A stretch of 64,000 bases of DNA from Bradyrhizobium sp. 190 (lineage in GTDB: Bacteria; Pseudomonadota; Alphaproteobacteria; Rhizobiales; Xanthobacteraceae), in contig NZ_JADPJL010000023.1 of the NCBI RefSeq assembly GCF_023073415.1, positions 186,001 to 250,000 on the forward strand. The letters are read 5' to 3'. Below the pieces are notes generated by a model. It did not search any database. It saw only the letters and a list, made by a program, of their open reading frames with translations, and was not told the origin of the DNA. Both the position numbers and the translations under genes were made by a program. Positions 60,542 through 64,000 of this stretch are shown piece after piece. Numbering within the stretch: the first letter of the stretch is position 1; every line of letters starts with the position of its first letter.

Positions 60542-61030
60542 ATGATTGTCCGACTTGAAACGCCCGGCGACGTTGCGGCGATCCGCATCGTTGAAGAAAT
60601 CGCGTTTGGCCAGTCGGCCGAAGCCCAGTTGGTCGACGATCTGCGCGCTGCGGGCGATTCAGTTTTCTCGCTGGTTGCCGTTGATGACGGGACGGTCGTT
60701 GGCCATGCCCTGTTTTCACGGATGGAGGCACCATTTCCTGCGCTGGCGCTCGGCCCGGTCGCGGTACTCCATGAGCACCGGCGGACAGGTTTTGGCAGCC
60801 GGTTGATCCGCCAGGGCATCGCCCGCAGCGAAGCCGCCGGGTGGCAGGGAATCTTCGTCCTCGGCGATCCCGCCTTCTATCGGCGTTTCGGATTCGATGC
60901 CGGCAAGGCGAGCGGCTTTATCTCACCCTATGCCGGACCGCATCTGATGGCGCTGCCTGTTGGGCGGAGCGAACTTCCGACAGATACGGGAATCGTTCAG
61001 CATGCTCCGGCCTTCGCAAAGCTCGGCTAG
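60542..61030 (+). CDS. GNAT-family N-acetyltransferase
   Basis: A 162-residue protein of the GNAT fold. LGPVAVLHEHRRTGFGSRLI contains the acetyl-CoA-binding R/Q-x-x-G-x-G pattern (here RRTGFG). The C-terminal GDPAFYRRFGFDAGKA is characteristic of the YhbS-like subgroup. It starts three bases after the IclR stop, so it may be in the same transcript. Its stop overlaps that of the convergent P-loop gene. Acceptor substrate unknown. Confidence 0.88.
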   Translation: MIVRLETPGDVAAIRIVEEIAFGQSAEAQLVDDLRAAGDSVFSLVAVDDGTVVGHALFSRMEAPFPALALGPVAVLHEHRRTGFGSRLIRQGIARSEAAGWQGIFVLGDPAFYRRFGFDAGKASGFISPYAGPHLMALPVGRSELPTDTGIVQHAPAFAKLG

Positions 61031-61584
61031 GAGAGGTTTGGCGGATGTGCCTGGGTGTTGAGCCCAAAGTGTTGAATGATGGCCTGCGCCGCCGCCTCCG
61101 CAGAATTCGCCTCCGTATCGAGCGCAAGCGAATCGCGTCGCGGTACCGCCGTGAAGTCGTAGCTGTCGAGATAGTTCGCCAAGCCCTCTGCTGACGCTAT
61201 CTTCCGGCGCTCGACCCGGTCGGAATTGCCGACCCGCCGCATCGCTTCTTCCCGCGCGCAATGCAGGAAGACCGGCAGTAGTTCACCACCGTGTCGGTTC
61301 ATGATCTCCTCAAACCTATCGAACTGCTCACGGTCGTCAGGTTCGACGTAACAGAAGGTTGTGACCAGCAGCGGCACGCGATGTTCGGCGGCAGTATTGA
61401 GGGCCGAACATCGGACGTCATGGACAAGCTCCCAGAATCCGGGCGCACCGAAATCGAAGATCGTGAGCGCCAGATCGATGGCGGCGTGATTGTCCATCAG
61501 CCGCCCCGGCACGATCCGGAGCAGCGCTTTTGCTACCGTCAGCTTGCCGACCGCGGGCGAACCATGGAGAAAAAGCAGCTTCAT
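61027..61584 (-). CDS. P-loop NTPase, small-molecule-kinase-like
   Basis: A 185-residue protein beginning KLLFLHGSPAVGKLTVAKAL, a Walker A motif (GSPAVGKLT) at the very N-terminus. The layout with an R-rich lid (REEAMRRVGNSDRVERRKI) and a C-terminal helix is that of shikimate- or gluconate-kinase-like P-loop kinases and AAA_33 proteins. No substrate residues can be named. It lies between a GNAT gene and a small membrane-protein gene. The 175-bp gap 61585-61759 upstream contains on the minus strand a short open stretch (FLVEHEIAFWRDQMH) that could be a remnant coding region. Confidence 0.78.
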   Translation of the reverse strand: MKLLFLHGSPAVGKLTVAKALLRIVPGRLMDNHAAIDLALTIFDFGAPGFWELVHDVRCSALNTAAEHRVPLLVTTFCYVEPDDREQFDRFEEIMNRHGGELLPVFLHCAREEAMRRVGNSDRVERRKIASAEGLANYLDSYDFTAVPRRDSLALDTEANSAEAAAQAIIQHFGLNTQAHPPNLS

Positions 61585-61759
61585 GGGCGATCAGTATCGC
61601 GAAAGTCCGGTCCGCGGGAACCGGTTATGATGACGCCGTGAAATAATTTTTCAGGCGGCCCATGAACGCGGTCGGCCGCGGCGTGCATCTGATCGCGCCA
61701 AAACGCTATCTCGTGTTCCACGAGGAAGTCTGCCGGATGCCGATATCTGATCAGGCGCG

Positions 61760-61990
61760 CTATGGAGAGGGCAAGCGCTTGAGCGCGGCTTCGACCGCTT
61801 CGAACTTGGCGACGATCTGCGGGGTCACGACATAGCGAAGGATGCCGGCGACCGACAGGCCGACGAGCATTGCGACGATCGTGTACTGCGCCATCAACAC
61901 CAGCAAAACCCAACGCAGCCGGCGCCGCCGGACTTTCGGCGGCTTGGCGGCGGCGAGGAGGAGGGCGTCTTCGCCTTCAACCGTACTCAT
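61760..61990 (-). CDS. Small single-pass membrane protein
   Basis: A 76-residue protein. A basic stretch (PKVRRRRLRW, residues 18-27) precedes one membrane helix (VLLVLMAQYTIVAMLVGLSV, about 28-50), followed by a short periplasmic or cytoplasmic tail (KFEAVEAALKRLPSP). The positive-inside rule places the N-terminus in the cytoplasm. It starts five bases after the PilZ gene stop and is likely co-transcribed with it. No family is recognised. Confidence 0.6.
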   Translation of the reverse strand: MSTVEGEDALLLAAAKPPKVRRRRLRWVLLVLMAQYTIVAMLVGLSVAGILRYVVTPQIVAKFEAVEAALKRLPSP

Positions 61991-61995
61991 GCGGC

Positions 61996-62355
61996 CTAGT
62001 GCTCGGACAGGATCTGATCGAGGCGCGACTTCAGCGGCCGGTTGGCACGCTCGCTGGTCCGGAGCTTGCGCGCCCAGTCCAGAGAAACCACGTCGCCCAT
62101 TTCGCGCTCTTCGGAAAACATCAGGCCCGCTGCGTTCTGATCGCGCCAGACAAGGCGGGCCGGACAGGAAAGTCCCCTGCGCGCGACTTCGAAATCGACC
62201 CGGTCGGGCACGATGGCCGAATTCTCGAATTCTATTTTCGCGCCGCGTTGGCTGAAATTGCGCACGACGCAGTCAAGCGTCGAGTTGCGGGCGTTGAACG
62301 CGACCATTCCGCCGTAATAGACGCGGTTTCTGGGAAATTGACGGCGCTCCAACAT
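61996..62355 (-). CDS. PilZ-domain protein
   Basis: A 119-residue single-domain protein. The c-di-GMP-binding motifs are present: RRQFPRNRV near the N-terminus (RxxxR type) and CVVRNFSQRGAKIEF, matching the D/NxSxxG motif with Asn. A C-terminal helix extends beyond the barrel. It would sense cyclic di-GMP and act on a partner, perhaps the small membrane protein encoded downstream. Start ATG 62355 has GGAGGA upstream; an in-frame upstream codon at 62373 overlaps the ribosome site. Confidence 0.86.
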   Translation of the reverse strand: MLERRQFPRNRVYYGGMVAFNARNSTLDCVVRNFSQRGAKIEFENSAIVPDRVDFEVARRGLSCPARLVWRDQNAAGLMFSEEREMGDVVSLDWARKLRTSERANRPLKSRLDQILSEH

Positions 62356-62528
62356 GATTTGTCCTCCATGCAATTAACGATTTGGTAACACACTTTGAGG
62401 GTGTGTTGCTGCAGGAATGCGCATGGAACTTGTGCGGTGGTTAACGGTAGCGCTCGTTCCCGACCACAATCGTACAGCTCAGCATCGCCCAAGCTCAGGC
62501 GTTGCAGGTTGTCGTTCCGCCGAAATAT

Positions 62529-63434
62529 TCAGGAGACCGCGCTGTGCAGTCCGAACGCGTGCTTGTCATGCAGCACCGGAGCCACCGCATCGCTGAGCCG
62601 CGCTGCAGCGGCATCGACGGAGAGCCCTGCGGTATCGACCACGGCAGAGGCGCGGGCGTAGAGCGGTTCGCGGCTGACCAGGATGTTGCGCAGCTCCGCC
62701 ATCGCCGAACGATCGTCCGCCATCGGGCGCAAATCACCCTGGCCGCGGACGCGGGCCATGTGCTCTTCCGGCTCGGCCTTGAGCCAGATGGTGTAGAACG
62801 ACGACAGGATCAGGTCGAACGTCAACGGCTCGGAGACAATGCCGCCGCCGGTCGCCAGCACCATCAGCTCTTTCCGCGCCAGCAACTGGCTCAGCGCCGC
62901 CTGCTCCATGCGGCGAAAGCCTTCCTGGCCGTAGAGGGCGATGATCTCGGCGACGGATAATCCGTTCTGCGCCTCGACCTCCTTGTTCAGTTCGACGAAC
63001 TTCCAGCCGATCTTCTTCGCCAGCATCTTGCCAAGGGTGGATTTGCCGGCGCCGCGCAGGCCGATCAAGGCGATGCCGGCGAACGAAATCCGTCGTTGCG
63101 CCGACATGCCGCCTCCGGCGAGCGCATCCTTGGCCTGCGCGATCTGGGCGGGTGTTGCCTTGCGCAGGAGGTCGCGAATGACCGCCCAATCCGGCGCCGG
63201 CTCGGCGGAAGGAATCAGGTCTTCCAGATGCGCGCCCATCGCGGTCGACACGCGCCGCAGCAGCACGATCGAGACGTTGCCCTTGCCGCTTTCGAGCTGC
63301 GCGATATAGCGCTCGGAAATTCCCGACACCTTGGCGAGCACTTTTCGCGACATGCCGCGAAGGGCGCGCATGGTGCGCACACGCTGGCCAAGCTGCTCGA
63401 GAAAGCCGGTTTCGGGGTCGCTGGCCTCGGTCAA
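62529..63434 (-). CDS. boxR: BoxR-type regulator: XRE helix-turn-helix fused to shikimate-kinase-like domain
   Basis: A 301-residue protein. Residues 10-75 are an XRE/Cro helix-turn-helix (QRVRTMRALRGMSRKVLAKV, then SGISERYIAQLESGKGNVSI). Residues 115-290 resemble shikimate kinase, with P-loop GLRGAGKST and ATGGGIV. This fusion is the hallmark of BoxR/BzdR, which repress benzoate-degradation genes until benzoyl-CoA binds the kinase-like domain. It is divergent from a benzoate-CoA ligase gene. The start is TTG 63434 with GAGGCAAC upstream; the next in-frame ATG is inside the helix-turn-helix. Confidence 0.93.
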   Translation of the reverse strand: MTEASDPETGFLEQLGQRVRTMRALRGMSRKVLAKVSGISERYIAQLESGKGNVSIVLLRRVSTAMGAHLEDLIPSAEPAPDWAVIRDLLRKATPAQIAQAKDALAGGGMSAQRRISFAGIALIGLRGAGKSTLGKMLAKKIGWKFVELNKEVEAQNGLSVAEIIALYGQEGFRRMEQAALSQLLARKELMVLATGGGIVSEPLTFDLILSSFYTIWLKAEPEEHMARVRGQGDLRPMADDRSAMAELRNILVSREPLYARASAVVDTAGLSVDAAAARLSDAVAPVLHDKHAFGLHSAVS

Positions 63435-63526
63435 GTTGCCTCGTTCGGCTTTGCCTGTAGTTGGATGCCTTTCGGAAACATAATGCCGATGAGGATTGAC
63501 AGCAAGCGCCGCTGGTGTCTTTGTAT

Positions 63527-63538
63527 GAATTATAATTC
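63527..63538. promoter_or_regulatory. Palindrome GAATTATAATTC between boxR and the ligase
   Basis: A perfect 12-bp palindrome, 24 bp before the GTG start of the ligase. It is A/T-rich and could be an operator for the BoxR-type protein or contain a promoter -10 region (TATAAT lies within it). Confidence 0.5.
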
Positions 63539-63561
63539 TTAAAACTCAGGGGAGAAGCGTC

Positions 63562-64000
63562 GTGAGCGGCACGTCCGGTTCCTATAATGCAGTGACCTGG
63601 CTGCTCGACCGCAATGTGGACGAGGGCCGCGGGGCCAAGCTCGCCTTCACCGATACCGTCTCCGAACTCACCTATGGCGATCTGCAGCGGCAGACCCGGT
63701 GCGTCGCCAACATGCTGCGCCGTCTCGGCGTCCGCCGCGAAGAGCGCGTGGCGATGATCATGCTCGACACGACAGACTTTCCTTCCGTCTTTCTCGGCGC
63801 GATCCGCGCCGGCATCGTGCCGGTGCCGCTCAACACGCTGCTGACGACGGATCAATATGCCTATGTGCTGGCCGACAGCCGCGCGCGCGTGCTGTTCGTG
63901 TCCGAGGCGTTGTATCCCGTCGTGAAGGACATTGTCGGGCGCATGCCCGATCTCGAACATGTCGTGGTGTCCGGCAACGATGCGTTCGGCCACAAGAAGC
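63562..64000 (+). CDS. bclA: Benzoate-CoA ligase, N-terminal part (cut by window edge)
   Basis: From GTG 63562 (GGGGAG upstream) 146 codons are open to the window edge. The sequence SYNAVTWLLDRNVDEGRGAK, AFTDTVSELTYGDLQ, ERVAMIMLDTTDFPSVFLGA and GIVPVPLNTLLTTDQYAY closely follows BadA/BclA ligases, which make benzoyl-CoA from benzoate, CoA and ATP. The AMP-binding loop lies beyond the edge. The divergent boxR gene indicates the aerobic box pathway. A 2-fluoro- or hydroxybenzoate preference cannot be excluded. Confidence 0.9.
   Translation, partial: MSGTSGSYNAVTWLLDRNVDEGRGAKLAFTDTVSELTYGDLQRQTRCVANMLRRLGVRREERVAMIMLDTTDFPSVFLGAIRAGIVPVPLNTLLTTDQYAYVLADSRARVLFVSEALYPVVKDIVGRMPDLEHVVVSGNDAFGHKK

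Noticed and set aside
61585..61759. Short minus-strand coding stretch before the P-loop gene
   Set aside because: It reads plausibly (FLVEHEIAFWRDQMH) but has no good start codon or ribosome site; noted only as a possible remnant.

Overview
The window is high-GC, densely coding DNA that looks like the chromosome of a soil or plant-associated alphaproteobacterium of the Bradyrhizobium/Rhodopseudomonas group. This is an inference from gene content: LivK-type binding proteins for aromatic acids, a CYP199-like P450, a BoxR-type regulator beside a benzoate-CoA ligase, ECF sigma factors, a cyanide-insensitive-type bd oxidase, and many long palindromic intergenic repeats typical of these genomes. 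I recognised no rRNA, tRNA, phage, transposase or CRISPR array. The window cuts one gene at each end: a prolyl oligopeptidase on the left and a benzoate-CoA ligase on the right.

Layout. 1-12.9 kb: prolyl oligopeptidase, two MFS carriers, a small NTF2-fold protein, a VOC protein, an AhpD/CMD-fold protein, a pair of acyl-CoA dehydrogenases, an orphan AapJ-like binding protein, an L,D-transpeptidase, and the bd-type quinol oxidase operon cydA-cydB plus a 43-codon DUF2474-type subunit with a TTG start. 13-20.1 kb: a membrane protein apparently split by a frameshift, a small secreted protein, an ECF sigma factor, and three overlapping two-component genes (membrane kinase, REC-kinase hybrid, OmpR-type regulator). 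20.2-23 kb: a UgpB-like binding protein and an APH-fold kinase. 23.2-33.4 kb: an oligopeptide-type ABC importer running directly into atzG/atzE-like amidase genes, hpxZ and a GntR regulator, with an AtzF-like allophanate hydrolase converging from the other side. This reads as uptake and hydrolysis of a ureide or amide nitrogen source.

33.5-49.5 kb is an aromatic-acid region. It holds three MarR regulators, a feruloyl-CoA synthase-like ligase, two orphan LivK-type binding proteins, a CYP199-type P450 with its [2Fe-2S] ferredoxin, a LuxR-type regulator, a second P450 with an unusual I-helix, a tannase/feruloyl-esterase-family protein, an NDH-2 and a SnoaL-tailed ECF sigma factor. 49.7-54.4 kb is a complete livKHMGF importer. 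54.4-56.7 kb holds a TetR regulator and a mandelate-racemase-like enzyme. This pair is flanked by two copies of a palindromic repeat, each followed by the same 35-bp 3' end of a glutamine-synthetase-like gene, which suggests an inserted or rearranged module. 56.7-60.5 kb: a glutamine-synthetase-like ligase and a phthalate-dioxygenase-type Rieske oxygenase, divergent from a PcaR/PobR-type IclR regulator. 60.5-64 kb: an acetyltransferase, a P-loop protein, a small membrane protein, a PilZ protein, and boxR divergent from benzoate-CoA ligase.

The common theme is scavenging of lignin-type aromatic acids (import, O-dealkylation, CoA activation, oxidation) and of organic nitrogen, under many local regulators. 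About a dozen palindromic repeats of several families are scattered between genes. One lies in frame inside the fused ABC ATPase gene.
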